Of a stretch of 64,000 nt of DNA, positions 1 through 9,477 are shown in pieces (positions within the stretch are counted from its first letter, which is position 1; each line of letters begins with the position of its first letter). The notes under the pieces were generated by a model. That model saw only the letters and a program-made list of their open reading frames with translations. It was not told the origin of the DNA and searched no databases. Location: contig NZ_CP075175.1 in NCBI RefSeq assembly GCF_021223605.1, positions 3,737,501 through 3,801,500 on the forward strand, in the 5' to 3' direction. Source of the DNA: Paenibacillus sp. 481. Its GTDB lineage: Bacteria; Bacillota; Bacilli; Paenibacillales; Paenibacillaceae. The translations under genes and the position numbers were made by a program.

Positions 1-62
1 ATATTTTTATACACTTTTTAATGAATGTGCGCTTATTTGTTAAAAATCGACATTATTTTGGG

Positions 63-92
63 TTGACGATTTTGCCAAAACTTTACTATGAT
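63..92 (+). promoter_or_regulatory. Predicted sigma-A promoter of the PAS kinase gene
   Basis: TTGACG at 63-68 and TATGAT at 87-92 are separated by 18 bp. The expected transcript would start near 99, about 65 nt before the kinase start. Assigned by pattern only. Confidence 0.5.
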
Positions 93-164
93 GGAACTGT
101 TGGAATGGAACGGTCATTAAGGGCTTATTCGGTCAACGGTTGCCGTTAATGAGGTGAGTCTTAG

Positions 165-1580
165 TTGGACGCGCTAAAAGGAAGAGACGGTCGCAAGCAG
201 CAATGGAAGCAGCAGTATGCCAATGGGTTGCGTGTGTATATGTTGAACGGCGGCGACGAGCACTTACAAGTGGCCAAGGAAGCTGCAGCAATGGCGGACA
301 AGCTTTCTATGGAAGATTTACTTAACCTTCATGAAGAAATGCTATGTACGGTAATGGCTCATGTGGATTGGGATGAAGGCGCGAAGGCACTTCATCGCTC
401 ATTTATTTACTTTGTGGAATGGATTACGGCTATCAAGACAGAACAGGGAAGCAAGGAGGGGGAACCTTTGGTCATTGACCCGATTCGCGAACCTTGGATT
501 CGGTCCGCACAAGCATTGTACTCCACTCAGTTAGTCAGAAATAAGTTTGAAAATGTGCTGCAACAAATGGACAGTGGTATCGTGCTATTTGACAGCAGTG
601 GAATGATGTCATTTATCAACTTAGAGACGGCAAAGTTTTTAGAGGTGCCACGTAAAGCGCTGGTCGGCTGTAACTTGCTGCAATTGCTCGTCCATCCTTT
701 GTTAAAGCGTGAACAAAGAAAGATTATCCTTCGCTTATACAGAGATACTATCTTACAAAGAAAGCGCTATCATGAATTTATGGACCAGCATGGACGCCAT
801 TATTTAGTAACGGTCACGTACAGTGATCAAATGGACGGAGACTATTTATTTAGCATCAAAGATGTATCCGAGTACAAGCGTATTGAACAAACGGCATATC
901 AAAATGACAAGCTAGCTATACTGGGGAAGATTGCAGCAGCGATTGCACATGAAATACGCAATCCGCTCACATCCATTCGCGGCTTTATTCAATTGCTGCG
1001 CCCGCATTTGATGCAGCTTGGAAAAGAAGAGTACGCGCGTATTATTTTAGCTGAAATTGACCGTGCGAACGACATCATTTTCGAGTTTCTGAATTCGTCC
1101 AAGCCTTCTGCACCGATGACGGCTGAAGTACCGATTGCATCGCTCCTGCGGGAAGTTGTGCTGCTAACAGAGAGCGAAGCCTTAATGAAAGGCTGCGAGA
1201 TCGAATTGGCCGATTTATCCCAAGCAGGCCTGATGTACGTTGCGATTGATGTCAAGCAAATCAAGCAAGTGCTGTTAAATATGATTCGAAATGCGATTGA
1301 AGCGATGGATGCGCAGCGCTTGCAGCGCAAAGGCATTATTTCGATTTCGGCTCAGCAAGAAGGTCATTTTGTCGCGGTCTATATTCGAGATAACGGAATT
1401 GGAATGGCGAAAAGCACACTGGAAAGGCTGTTTGATCCCTTCTTTACGACAAAAGAAGAAGGTACTGGATTAGGCTTGTCCGTCAGCTATCGGATCATTA
1501 AAAATCATGGTGGGCTGATTGAAGTCGATAGTGTACAAGGCGAATGGACGGAATTTATTATTAGATTGCCACTGGGTTGA
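165..1580 (+). CDS. PAS-domain sensor histidine kinase (orphan, sporulation-kinase type)
   Basis: Soluble 471-residue kinase with no evident membrane segment. Residues about 1-100 are helical and resemble the RsbU N-terminal type of bundle (tentative). A PAS domain spans about 127-240, followed by the dimerisation helix with the phospho-acceptor motif HEIRNPL (His262). The ATPase domain has an N box (NMIRNAIEAM, about 370-380), a G1 box (DNGIG, about 408) and a G2 box (GTGLGLS, about 433). The TTG start is preceded by GAGGTGAG at 151-158. No response regulator is adjacent, so it probably feeds a distant regulator such as the Spo0A phosphorelay. That last point is inference from how orphan PAS kinases of spore formers usually work. 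Confidence 0.9.
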   Translation: MDALKGRDGRKQQWKQQYANGLRVYMLNGGDEHLQVAKEAAAMADKLSMEDLLNLHEEMLCTVMAHVDWDEGAKALHRSFIYFVEWITAIKTEQGSKEGEPLVIDPIREPWIRSAQALYSTQLVRNKFENVLQQMDSGIVLFDSSGMMSFINLETAKFLEVPRKALVGCNLLQLLVHPLLKREQRKIILRLYRDTILQRKRYHEFMDQHGRHYLVTVTYSDQMDGDYLFSIKDVSEYKRIEQTAYQNDKLAILGKIAAAIAHEIRNPLTSIRGFIQLLRPHLMQLGKEEYARIILAEIDRANDIIFEFLNSSKPSAPMTAEVPIASLLREVVLLTESEALMKGCEIELADLSQAGLMYVAIDVKQIKQVLLNMIRNAIEAMDAQRLQRKGIISISAQQEGHFVAVYIRDNGIGMAKSTLERLFDPFFTTKEEGTGLGLSVSYRIIKNHGGLIEVDSVQGEWTEFIIRLPLG

Positions 1581-1626
1581 ACGTAGTAGGTAGGTACAAC
1601 TTCAGATCGAACACCGTATTAAGTTG

Positions 1627-1635
1627 TGTTACAAT
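1627..1635 (+). promoter_or_regulatory. Possible extended -10 promoter for pepA
   Basis: TGTTACAAT at 1627-1635 fits an extended -10 element (TGn plus TACAAT). No good -35 is visible 17 bp upstream. It lies 46 nt before the preferred pepA start. Confidence 0.35.
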
Positions 1636-1680
1636 ATGGTGTGAAATTGGCACATCATTTGTAGCAAAGGGATGAAGACC

Positions 1681-3192
1681 ATGATACTGACGAATGTAAA
1701 TTGGATGAACGAAACGAATATTAGCGTTCTTGCGGGCGATGCGGTGCAAGCTGAGGCGGATGCTGTAGTCGTTATTGCAACAAAAAAGCAATGGGAGCAA
1801 GGAACACACGTGGTGCCTGGTGCCAAATTGGTTCAGCAGGCTGTACAATGCGGGCTGTTTGATGGAATCAAGACACAGTCATTCCCGACTGGCTCAGACA
1901 AAGCGCCAGTGTTAATCGCAGTTGGACATTCGAATGACGTGCTCACGATTGCGGATATTCGCATCATGATGGTACAAGCTGCTAAAGAAGCACTAAAAGC
2001 GCGTGCAAAGCGCGTAGCTATAGTTGTACCTCAGCAATCGGACAGTATGAAGTTTACAGGCAGCTTAGCAGAAGCGGGGCATGCCATTATTGAAGGCTTC
2101 CTGCTTGGCGCTTACCAGCGTGTAACGTATAAGCGCGACGCTAAGCCGCCTCATGGCTTCGAGCAGTTAACTGTTTATGGCGCTGACGACGCACTAGAGC
2201 AAGTTGAACAAGGTGCAACTCGTGGAAAGGCGTACGCGCTCGGTACAACATTAGCGCGCGACTTGACGAACTTGCCTGGCAACGTGCTCTATCCGAGCAA
2301 GATGGCAGAGGTTGCGCAAGATTTGGCGCACACATTTGGCTTTGAAGTGCACATTCTAGATGAACATCAAGCTGAAGCCAAAGGGATGGGCGGCTTGATC
2401 GGCGTCGGTAAAGGTAGCGTAAATCCACCGCGCATGATCGTGCTGAAATACCAAGGTAAAGAAGAATGGAACGACGTATACGGTCTTGTCGGTAAAGGCA
2501 TTACCTTTGATACGGGTGGTATTTCCATCAAACCGTCTGCGAATATGGAGCAAATGATTTGCGATATGGGTGGCGCAGGTACGATGCTAGGGGCTATGGT
2601 TACGATCGGACATTTACGTCCCAAAGCGAACGTGCTCTGTGTGATCGCATCAGCGGAAAATATGCCTGCTGGCAACGCGTTGAAGCCTGGCGATGTTATT
2701 ACTTCTTACAGCGGACGGACGATTGAAGTTATCAACACAGACGCAGAGGGTCGTTTAGTATTAGCAGATGCGATGACGTATGCCAAGGAGCTAGGCGCTA
2801 CTAAACTAATTGATGCTGCTACGTTGACAGGTGCGGTGACCGTTGCGCTGGGTGATTTTACGACAGGCGTAGTGACGAATGACGAAGCACTGATGCAGCA
2901 ATTGACAACTGCATCGAAACGTACGGGTGAATATGTGTGGCAATTGCCTTCCCACCAAGAGTACTGGGACTTATTGAAGAGTGAGGTTGCTGACGTACGC
3001 AACTCTTGTGGTCGCGCTGGAGGCACGATTACAGCGGGATTGTTCGTAGGTACGTTTGCAGACGGGCTTCCTTGGGTTCACTTGGATATCGCGGCAACTG
3101 CGTTTTTGAATAAAGCGCGTGGCGTAGATCCGAAGGGCGGTACAGGGGCTATGGTGCGGACGATTGCTGAAATGATCACGTCTGAAGCCTAG
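1681..3192 (+). CDS. pepA: Leucyl aminopeptidase (M17 family)
   Basis: Cytosolic dizinc (or Mn) exopeptidase that removes N-terminal residues. About 503 residues, the normal size for the family. The catalytic C-terminal domain shows VGKGITFDTGG (metal-binding Lys and Asp) and NTDAEGRL (metal ligands and catalytic Arg), both diagnostic of M17. An in-frame ATG at 1672 abuts AAAGGG with no spacer, so the ATG at 1681, about 8 nt from that ribosome site, is the better start. Probably monocistronic: a possible extended -10 lies upstream and a clear terminator follows. Confidence 0.95.
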   Translation: MILTNVNWMNETNISVLAGDAVQAEADAVVVIATKKQWEQGTHVVPGAKLVQQAVQCGLFDGIKTQSFPTGSDKAPVLIAVGHSNDVLTIADIRIMMVQAAKEALKARAKRVAIVVPQQSDSMKFTGSLAEAGHAIIEGFLLGAYQRVTYKRDAKPPHGFEQLTVYGADDALEQVEQGATRGKAYALGTTLARDLTNLPGNVLYPSKMAEVAQDLAHTFGFEVHILDEHQAEAKGMGGLIGVGKGSVNPPRMIVLKYQGKEEWNDVYGLVGKGITFDTGGISIKPSANMEQMICDMGGAGTMLGAMVTIGHLRPKANVLCVIASAENMPAGNALKPGDVITSYSGRTIEVINTDAEGRLVLADAMTYAKELGATKLIDAATLTGAVTVALGDFTTGVVTNDEALMQQLTTASKRTGEYVWQLPSHQEYWDLLKSEVADVRNSCGRAGGTITAGLFVGTFADGLPWVHLDIAATAFLNKARGVDPKGGTGAMVRTIAEMITSEA

Positions 3193-3274
3193 TACGGTAC
3201 GATGATACAACGAATATGTAACATTCAAACTGATCGAATGTGAGCTTATCAGACAACGATGACCGACATCAAGC

Positions 3275-3308
3275 TAGGAGAGGCTGCATAGCCTCTCCTA
3301 TTGTTTTT
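3275..3308 (+). terminator. Rho-independent terminator after pepA
   Basis: An 11-bp perfect stem (TAGGAGAGGCT paired with AGCCTCTCCTA) around GCAT is followed by TTGTTTTTA. It lies between convergent genes, so it may serve both. Confidence 0.8.
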
Positions 3309-3325
3309 AATGGGTAAAAAGGTAG

Positions 3326-4357
3326 CTAGGTTGAAGTTGTAGCGGTCTTTCGTGAGCGGTTAGGTGATACTCGATTTTTATTAGCAGCTGCCCGTGTTGA
3401 TGAGTCCGCTTCAGGAGTCTGAGCAGTTTGAGGCATTGAGGCTGATCGGCGGCTTATGATGTTATTGACAATCAGTGCACCGATAATAAGTAAAGTGCCT
3501 ATCATTTCGGCTCCGGACACTTGATAGCCTTGCATAACCGAAATAACAAACGTTGTCGCGGGTACAAAATTGATAAAGAGCATGCCGTTTATCGGTTGCA
3601 GGAGTTGAATACCATGTATCCAACTTAGCAGCGCCATTAGGCCCGCTACGATAACCATAAAAGTCATGGCAGGAAGTATTATGGTAAGCGTGCTAATCGT
3701 AGGCATATCAACAATGCCTGTAGCAGTCATTGCTGCTGCGACGATAATGGATGTCAATCCACCGTAAATAGAAGTTAAGGTGGAGAAGCGCAATGCTGAC
3801 CAGCCAGTAAACTGCTCGCTGCCAATCGTAAACAGCACCCAAGCGGCAACTCCGACAAAAACAGATAGTAGTGGAATGAACTTCATATTACCGCTACTTA
3901 GCGCAGAGAAATCCCCTTTTGTGACGACAAATAACACACCAATGAAAGCAACAACTACGCATCCTATCGTTATGAGACTTGGGCGCTTGCGTGTAGCTAT
4001 CCAGACAAACAGCACCGCTAGCATCGGCATAAAAGATTCCATGATAGAAGCAAGGAGAACACCGGGCTTACCTAATTGCTGCTGGCCCCAAAATACACCG
4101 AAGTTATAGATGGTGAAGGCAAGCGTTCCTAACATCCACAGCTTAAACCCATGGCCTTCCGCACGAAATGCACTTCGTCCCTCTTTCCACCACAGTATTG
4201 CAGCGAGTAAGATGGCGACTGCAGCGTAGCGAATACCAGAAAACCAGAAGGGGTCAATATAATGCAGCGCGCCTTCCGCTATGGGGAACATAGCTCCCCA
4301 TGCAACGGCAGCAAACAAGCAGCAAATCGCGCCCTGCCAAAAACTTTTTTTGCTCAT
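3326..4357 (-). CDS. EamA/DMT-family transporter
   Basis: 343-residue integral membrane protein with ten hydrophobic segments arranged as two EamA halves (about 10-140 and 165-300). It belongs to the drug/metabolite transporter superfamily, whose members usually export amino acids or small metabolites; the substrate cannot be read from sequence. The C-terminal 40 residues are a hydrophilic Thr/Ser/Arg-rich tail. The start has GTAGGAGTG upstream. It is divergent from a LysR gene, which probably regulates it from the shared 170-bp interval. Confidence 0.88.
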   Translation of the reverse strand: MSKKSFWQGAICCLFAAVAWGAMFPIAEGALHYIDPFWFSGIRYAAVAILLAAILWWKEGRSAFRAEGHGFKLWMLGTLAFTIYNFGVFWGQQQLGKPGVLLASIMESFMPMLAVLFVWIATRKRPSLITIGCVVVAFIGVLFVVTKGDFSALSSGNMKFIPLLSVFVGVAAWVLFTIGSEQFTGWSALRFSTLTSIYGGLTSIIVAAAMTATGIVDMPTISTLTIILPAMTFMVIVAGLMALLSWIHGIQLLQPINGMLFINFVPATTFVISVMQGYQVSGAEMIGTLLIIGALIVNNIISRRSASMPQTAQTPEADSSTRAAANKNRVSPNRSRKTATTST

Positions 4358-4472
4358 GATGTGTCCACTCCTACAATCATATTGTTCTCTATTTATTTCC
4401 CTATTTGTTGCTCTGCTTACTTAGAATAATGCGCTGAAAGTATCTTGTAAAATAATTGAAAGTGATTTAACA

Positions 4473-4489
4473 TATCATTTAAATTGATA
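4473..4489. promoter_or_regulatory. Candidate LysR operator between divergent genes
   Basis: TATCATTTAAATTGATA is an interrupted dyad (TATCA/TGATA) in an AT-rich stretch, consistent with the T-N11-A pattern bound by LysR proteins. It lies 39 bp before the LysR start and 116 bp from the transporter start. Confidence 0.4.
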
Positions 4490-4527
4490 CCTTATATCAC
4501 AGCGTGTAAATAAAGGGGTTAAATAGA

Positions 4528-5430
4528 GTGGAACTGAGCGATATTCATATATTTTTGTCCGTTGTTGAGCATGGCAGCGTCAGCCGTGCAGCTGAACAAT
4601 TAGGATACGTCCAATCGAACGTTACCGCGCGGATTCGTACGTTAGAACAGGAGCTAGGCCATCCGTTGTTTCATCGACATCGTCGCGGGATGATCCTCAA
4701 TGCGGAAGGAAGAAAGCTGCTCACTTATGCGGAACGCATGTCCGCCTTAATGAGCGAAATGCATAAAGCGTTTCAACATCCCGATGATCCTGTCGGATCG
4801 CTGCTCATCGGTTCTGTCGAGACGGTTGTTGGACTGCCGGATATTTTGAGCAAGTTTCATCGTGAATATTCAAAAGTAGATTTATCTCTGGTCACCGGAG
4901 TGACGGAGAAACTAACGGAAGAAGTGCTTGAGCATAAATTGGATGGGGCCTTTGTAACAGGCCCGGTTCTTTCCTTACACGTTGAACAGTACCCCGTGTT
5001 TGAAGAAGAACTTGTCCTTGTAAGCGGCAACTTTGCTGAACAAGAAGTGGAAGATGCGAAGCCTGATGTGAGCGACTTGCTGCAACAACCGCTACTCGTA
5101 TTTCGTACGGGGTGTGGTTACCGCGCCAAGTTGCAGCAGTGGCTGCAAGTGGAACGGATCTCGCCGTCTCGAATTATGGAATTTGGGACGCTAGAGACGA
5201 TTATCGGAACGGTAGCTGCCGGATTAGGTATTACCGTGGTGCCAAGGTCCGCCGTAAAGAAGCTGGAAGCGGAAGGCATGCTGCGTGTGTATGCCGTTCC
5301 CGCTCCGTTTCGGCACATTTCAGTCGTCTATATTAGACGGGCCGACACTTATTTGAGTGAAGTTGAACGCAAATTTTTAGAGACTATAGCGCATATTAGA
5401 GCGCAGCGCATGCCGATTGTGCACGATTAG
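4528..5430 (+). CDS. LysR-family transcriptional regulator
   Basis: 300 residues with the typical N-terminal winged helix-turn-helix (about 1-60, including SRAAEQLGYVQSNVTARIRTLE) and a C-terminal substrate-binding domain from about 90 to 290 (for example VAAGLGITVVPRSAV). GTG start with AAAGGGG upstream. Because it is transcribed divergently from the EamA exporter, control of that exporter in response to its substrate is the likely role (inference from arrangement). The nearest described relatives in layout are CzcR/CynR-type regulators, but no specific orthology is claimed. Confidence 0.9.
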   Translation: MELSDIHIFLSVVEHGSVSRAAEQLGYVQSNVTARIRTLEQELGHPLFHRHRRGMILNAEGRKLLTYAERMSALMSEMHKAFQHPDDPVGSLLIGSVETVVGLPDILSKFHREYSKVDLSLVTGVTEKLTEEVLEHKLDGAFVTGPVLSLHVEQYPVFEEELVLVSGNFAEQEVEDAKPDVSDLLQQPLLVFRTGCGYRAKLQQWLQVERISPSRIMEFGTLETIIGTVAAGLGITVVPRSAVKKLEAEGMLRVYAVPAPFRHISVVYIRRADTYLSEVERKFLETIAHIRAQRMPIVHD

Positions 5431-5457
5431 GGTGTACAAAGGGAGTGAGGTGTAGCA

Positions 5458-6591
5458 ATGAAAAGGAAATTCCATTACCTACTGCTGCTTCTGATGATTG
5501 GTTTGTTGTTAAGCAGTTGCTCATTATGGCATTCCAGTGGCGCATCTACGGATCGGTTTGGTGAAAAACGAACCAATAATCTTAAGCCCACTCCTTATAT
5601 GAGCAACTCGTTTCATACTACGGGTGGAGGTTGGAATTTTGCGACTCCTGCTACGTTTGGTATCAAGGAACAGCCGCTAATCGACTTTAATGAAAAATTG
5701 AAACAATTATCTGTCGTCTATTCGATGGTTCTCGTCAAAAATGGGTTTATCATTTCCGAGTATTATCGAGAAGGGTATGATGAAAAAAGTCAGTTCCCCA
5801 TTAACTCAGTGACGAAGAGTGTCACTTCGGCGTTGTTTGGAATTGCGTTGGAGGAAGGTTTTGTAGGAGATATTCATCAACCTGTAGCTAATTGGCTTCC
5901 GCTGTGGAGGCGTGATAAAGATAAAATGAATGATCAAGTTACGATCAAGCATCTATTGGAAATGACAACAGGGATGGATTGGCCGGAATGGTCGAAGTGG
6001 GGATTTGGGATGGAAAAGATGGTGAACAGCAGAGACTGGACGAAGTTTGTGCTCGAACGCAACATTATCGAACGGCCAGGAACGACATTCAATTATAATT
6101 CGGGTGCCTCTCAATTGCTGTCCGTCATTATTAAACAAGCTACGGGTTACAACTTGGAACAGTACGGCGAGCAAAAGTTGTTTAAGCCACTCGGTATTAC
6201 ACACTATGACTGGGAAACAAATCCTGAAAACACCACTCCAGGTGGATTCGGTTTAGAAATGGCTCCACGGGATATGGCGAAATTCGGTTTGCTTTATTTG
6301 CAAAAAGGGAAGTGGAACGGACAACAGCTTGTGCCAAAGTCCTGGGTGGCATTGTCTACGCAAAAGCATGCCGAAGGTGATTCTTGGATTGGGGGCTATG
6401 GATTTCATTGGTGGGTTCGAGATTTTGATGGAACAAAGTCCTTTTTTGCCATGGGTTATGGTGGACAATACATAGTCGTAGTACCGGAGGAGCAACTCGT
6501 TATCGTGTTTACAAGTCATTTTGAAGACACGCCGCAGCCATTGAAATTAATTGAACAAGTCGTTGCGATGACCAAAACGAACTCTAATTGA
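5458..6591 (+). CDS. Secreted class C beta-lactamase-fold serine hydrolase (lipoprotein)
   Basis: 377 residues beginning with a lipoprotein signal (hydrophobic run then LLSSCS, lipidated Cys near residue 20). The beta-lactamase/transpeptidase fold (PF00144) carries the nucleophile motif SVTK near residue 120 and YNSG near residue 215. The arrangement is like 6-aminohexanoate-dimer hydrolase and EstB-type esterases rather than true beta-lactamases. It should act outside the membrane on an ester, amide or peptide; the substrate is unknown. Start supported by GGGAGTGAGG upstream. It follows the LysR gene by only 27 bp and could be cotranscribed. Confidence 0.85.
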   Translation: MKRKFHYLLLLLMIGLLLSSCSLWHSSGASTDRFGEKRTNNLKPTPYMSNSFHTTGGGWNFATPATFGIKEQPLIDFNEKLKQLSVVYSMVLVKNGFIISEYYREGYDEKSQFPINSVTKSVTSALFGIALEEGFVGDIHQPVANWLPLWRRDKDKMNDQVTIKHLLEMTTGMDWPEWSKWGFGMEKMVNSRDWTKFVLERNIIERPGTTFNYNSGASQLLSVIIKQATGYNLEQYGEQKLFKPLGITHYDWETNPENTTPGGFGLEMAPRDMAKFGLLYLQKGKWNGQQLVPKSWVALSTQKHAEGDSWIGGYGFHWWVRDFDGTKSFFAMGYGGQYIVVVPEEQLVIVFTSHFEDTPQPLKLIEQVVAMTKTNSN

Positions 6592-6729
6592 GATCCATAA
6601 TCAGTTAGGAAATCATTTGAATTTCGCTTATTCGCCATATTTGGACAATAAATTGAATCTTTTGCTTTGCGTTATACGTTTCTTTCCATTAGAATGAAGA
6701 GAAATTCACAAGAAAGAGGAGAAGGCGGA

Positions 6730-7695
6730 ATGAAAACGAACCATTGCAAAATTGTCGACTGCACCATTCGAGATGGCGGGCTAGTGAATAATTGGGAATT
6801 CAGCGTTGAATTTGTCCAAAATTTATATGCCGCATTAAACGATGCTGGCGTTGATTATATGGAAATTGGCTATAAAAACTCGCCCAAGCTATTAAAAGGC
6901 GCGGATGAGGCAGGCCCTTGGCGATTTTTGGATGATGATTTCTTGCGTAAGGTCATTCCGCAAAAAGGAAGCACAAAGCTGTCTGCACTCGTAGACATTG
7001 GACGTGTGGACGAGAATGATATCTTACCGCGCAGCGAAAGTATGATCGATCTCATTCGCGTCGCTTGCTATAGCAAAGACGTCGATAAGGGGCTAGATTT
7101 GGTTAACACTTTCCATAAACTCGGTTATGAGACGTCAATTAACATTATGGCGCTTTCCAATGTTATGGAGAACGACTTGGTTGAAGCGTTTCAAATGATT
7201 AAAGCCAGCCCGGTCGATTTCGTATATGTGGTTGATTCATACGGCAGCTTGGATCATAACGACATTCATTTTCTGGTCGACAAATTCCAAACGCATTTGC
7301 CAAATAAGCGCTTAGGCGTACATACGCATAACAATATGCAGCTTGCATTTTCGAATTCGCTTGTTGCGGCAGAGAAAGGCGTTGAATTGCTAGACGCTTC
7401 CGTTTATGGAATGGGGCGTGGAGCAGGGAACTGTCCAACAGAGTTACTGCTCACTCATTTGAAAAATAGCAAATATCAATTGCGTCCAGTGCTTTCCTTT
7501 ATCGAAAATTATATGTTAAGCGTGCGTGAAAAGTGGGAGTGGGGCTACCTTATTCCTTACTTAGTTACAGGCACACTTGACGAGCATCCACGCTCGGCGA
7601 TGGCACTGCTCGCTTCTCCAGAACGCGACCGTTATGCAGAGTTCTACGACCGCATGACAACGCCTGAAGTGAATTTTAACCAAAAACGTTCTTAA
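6730..7695 (+). CDS. DRE-TIM aldolase (HMGL-like / 4-hydroxy-2-oxovalerate aldolase type)
   Basis: About 321 residues. The N-terminal IVDCTIRDGG supplies the Arg-Asp pair that binds enolate and divalent metal in DRE-TIM metallolyases, and HTHNN near residue 200 supplies the metal-ligand HxH. The fold continues with GMGRGAGN near residue 230. The family makes or breaks C-C bonds next to 2-oxoacids; the substrate here is not evident because no pathway partners (such as an acylating aldehyde dehydrogenase) are adjacent. An upstream in-frame ATG at 6667 exists, but the AGAGGAGAAGGCGG ribosome site points to 6730. Confidence 0.8.
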   Translation: MKTNHCKIVDCTIRDGGLVNNWEFSVEFVQNLYAALNDAGVDYMEIGYKNSPKLLKGADEAGPWRFLDDDFLRKVIPQKGSTKLSALVDIGRVDENDILPRSESMIDLIRVACYSKDVDKGLDLVNTFHKLGYETSINIMALSNVMENDLVEAFQMIKASPVDFVYVVDSYGSLDHNDIHFLVDKFQTHLPNKRLGVHTHNNMQLAFSNSLVAAEKGVELLDASVYGMGRGAGNCPTELLLTHLKNSKYQLRPVLSFIENYMLSVREKWEWGYLIPYLVTGTLDEHPRSAMALLASPERDRYAEFYDRMTTPEVNFNQKRS

Positions 7696-7720
7696 TACCA
7701 TTTATGATAAATAAATAGGA

Positions 7721-7767
7721 AAAAGACCGTCGCAGCCGCCTTAAAGGCAACTGCGACGGTCTTTTTT
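7721..7767. terminator. Bidirectional rho-independent terminator
   Basis: AAAAGACCGTCGCAG pairs with CTGCGACGGTCTTTT (15 bp) around a 15-nt loop; T runs lie on both strands. It separates the convergent aldolase and YbjQ genes. Confidence 0.88.
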
Positions 7768-7794
7768 ATGAGCTGAGCGGGGCAGATACCCTCA

Positions 7795-8118
7795 CTAGCG
7801 TAATGAACGAATCTTCACAGCGGTTCCATATGCGACAATTTCGCTCATATTTTGACCAACATCACCACTATCAAAGCGCATCATCACGATGGCGTTGCCA
7901 CCCATCGCTTGTGCATTTTGAATAAGTCGATCGATGGCTTGACGGCGCGCATCTTCAATCATTTTCGTATACTCTTTTACTTCACCGCCGACTAGGCCTT
8001 TTAAAGAAGCCATAATATCTCCGCCGAGGCCCCGAGCACGCACAACGACCCCAGATGCTGTTCCTAACATTTCTGTCACTTCATAATGAGGGATATTTTC
8101 GGTCGTAACGATGATCAT
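7795..8118 (-). CDS. YbjQ/UPF0145 family protein
   Basis: 107 residues matching the heavy-metal-binding-domain-like YbjQ family (PF01906), with the typical start MIIVTT, the central RGLGGDI and the conserved GGNAIVMMRFD segment. These proteins form cyclic oligomers and have no settled function. The longest frame starts at 8157, but AAGGGAG sits 9 nt before the ATG at 8118, and the family normally begins there. Confidence 0.88.
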   Translation of the reverse strand: MIIVTTENIPHYEVTEMLGTASGVVVRARGLGGDIMASLKGLVGGEVKEYTKMIEDARRQAIDRLIQNAQAMGGNAIVMMRFDSGDVGQNMSEIVAYGTAVKIRSLR

Positions 8119-8330
8119 GATTTTTGCTCCCTTATGGTAAACGTTGTTGATCTTCATCTAGTGTAACCACATTTTAAAGACTCATAAGTAAGTACGAAAA
8201 ATGGTTCCATATAAAAAAATGTTTCTAAGCAGGTGAGATTTCATTGGAATAACGTTTCAAATTCGTTATTATTTAATTAAGTTAAAAGATTACGAGATTG
8301 CTGATGTTGCATAATAGGGGAGAGTAGGAC

Positions 8331-9332
8331 ATGAAGGTCAGTATTTTCGATGTGGCTAAAAAGGCCGGCTTATCTGTCGTAACCGTGTCTCGCGTACTTA
8401 ACAATGCAACGACGGTGCGTGAAAAAAACCGTCAAAAGGTACTGCAAGCGATGAAAGATCTTGATTATCATCCGAATGCAGCCGCACGGAGTTTGGCTAA
8501 AGGCAAGACTGGCGTTATCGGTATGATCGTAACGACGCTGCAAGACTCTTTTTTAGATAGTATCGTACAAAAAGTGTCTGGCATGCTGAAGGACTACGGT
8601 TACTACCTTGCGCTATCTATCGCCAATCATCCGACCGAAGAGGGGCACGGCCGTGATTTAATTCAAGAAGATCGGGTAGACGGCCTCCTTATTTTGTCAG
8701 CTGTGCATGAGGAGCCGTACGTTGTCGAACTAAAGAAACGGAAAATTCCGTTCGTACTTATCGACAACCAGATCGTGCAGCCGTCCGTATCTAACGTTGT
8801 CGTCGACAACTTTAAAGGCGGCTATGAAGCGACAAAGCATTTAATTGAGCTTGGACACAAACGCATTGCGCATATTAAGGGATCGCATTTTTTTGTGAGT
8901 GCTGTTGAACGTGAAAAAGGATTTCTAAGCGCCATGCAAGAAGCAGGCTTGCAGCCTGTCGCTATTGAGGCTGGAGATTTCTCCATCGAATCGGGCTATC
9001 GAGCCGTCCAAAAATGGCTGGAAGAAGGTCAATTGCCGACAGGAATATTTGCAGCTGATGATTTTACTGCCATCGGTGTGGTGAACGCGCTGCATGAAGC
9101 CGGTTATCAAGTGCCAAGAGACGTTTCGGTCGTTGGCTACGACGATCAAATGCTGGCTTCGCAGCTACGGCCGCGCTTAACGACGATGAAGCAGCCCGCT
9201 AATCAAATTGGTCAAGCGGCGGTCGAGACGTTAATGAAGCATATTAACAGTACGGCTAAGCGCAGCAGCACGCTGAAATTTGAATCGGAGCTTGTCGTGC
9301 GCGAATCGACGACCACTCCACGTAAGGTGTAA
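8331..9332 (+). CDS. LacI/GalR-family transcriptional regulator
   Basis: 333 residues. The N-terminal DNA-binding domain (3-60) has VAKKAGLSVVTVSRVLNN followed by the hinge helix NAAARSLAKG. The periplasmic-binding-protein-like sensor domain fills the rest, including GYDDQMLASQLRPRLTT. It resembles CcpA/PurR-type repressors in build, but no sugar genes adjoin it, so the effector is unknown. It could act on the LacI-type palindromes upstream of the maltodextrin operon 33 kb away; that is only a possibility. Confidence 0.9.
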   Translation: MKVSIFDVAKKAGLSVVTVSRVLNNATTVREKNRQKVLQAMKDLDYHPNAAARSLAKGKTGVIGMIVTTLQDSFLDSIVQKVSGMLKDYGYYLALSIANHPTEEGHGRDLIQEDRVDGLLILSAVHEEPYVVELKKRKIPFVLIDNQIVQPSVSNVVVDNFKGGYEATKHLIELGHKRIAHIKGSHFFVSAVEREKGFLSAMQEAGLQPVAIEAGDFSIESGYRAVQKWLEEGQLPTGIFAADDFTAIGVVNALHEAGYQVPRDVSVVGYDDQMLASQLRPRLTTMKQPANQIGQAAVETLMKHINSTAKRSSTLKFESELVVRESTTTPRKV

Positions 9333-9334
9333 TC

Positions 9335-9390
9335 AGAAGGAGCATGCATAAGTTGCAAGTTGACATTGCGGCGTTGCATGCTTCTTTTTG
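9335..9390 (+). terminator. Terminator after the LacI gene
   Basis: GAAGGAGCATGCA pairs imperfectly with TGCATGCTTC and is followed by TTTTTG. It rules out the TTG at 9388 as the start of the next gene, because that codon lies in the T run. Confidence 0.6.
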
Positions 9391-9477
9391 TTGAGCTTTT
9401 GTCCAAGGGAGTGTACGCTATTTACAGGGAAACAAATGGGCTGGAAGCGAATATCGATTGGGAGGCTGGTTGAGCTT

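Noticed and set aside
9388..9477. Upstream TTG start for the LiaS-like kinase
   Set aside because: It lies in the T run of the preceding terminator; the ATG at 9478 has GGAGG upstream.
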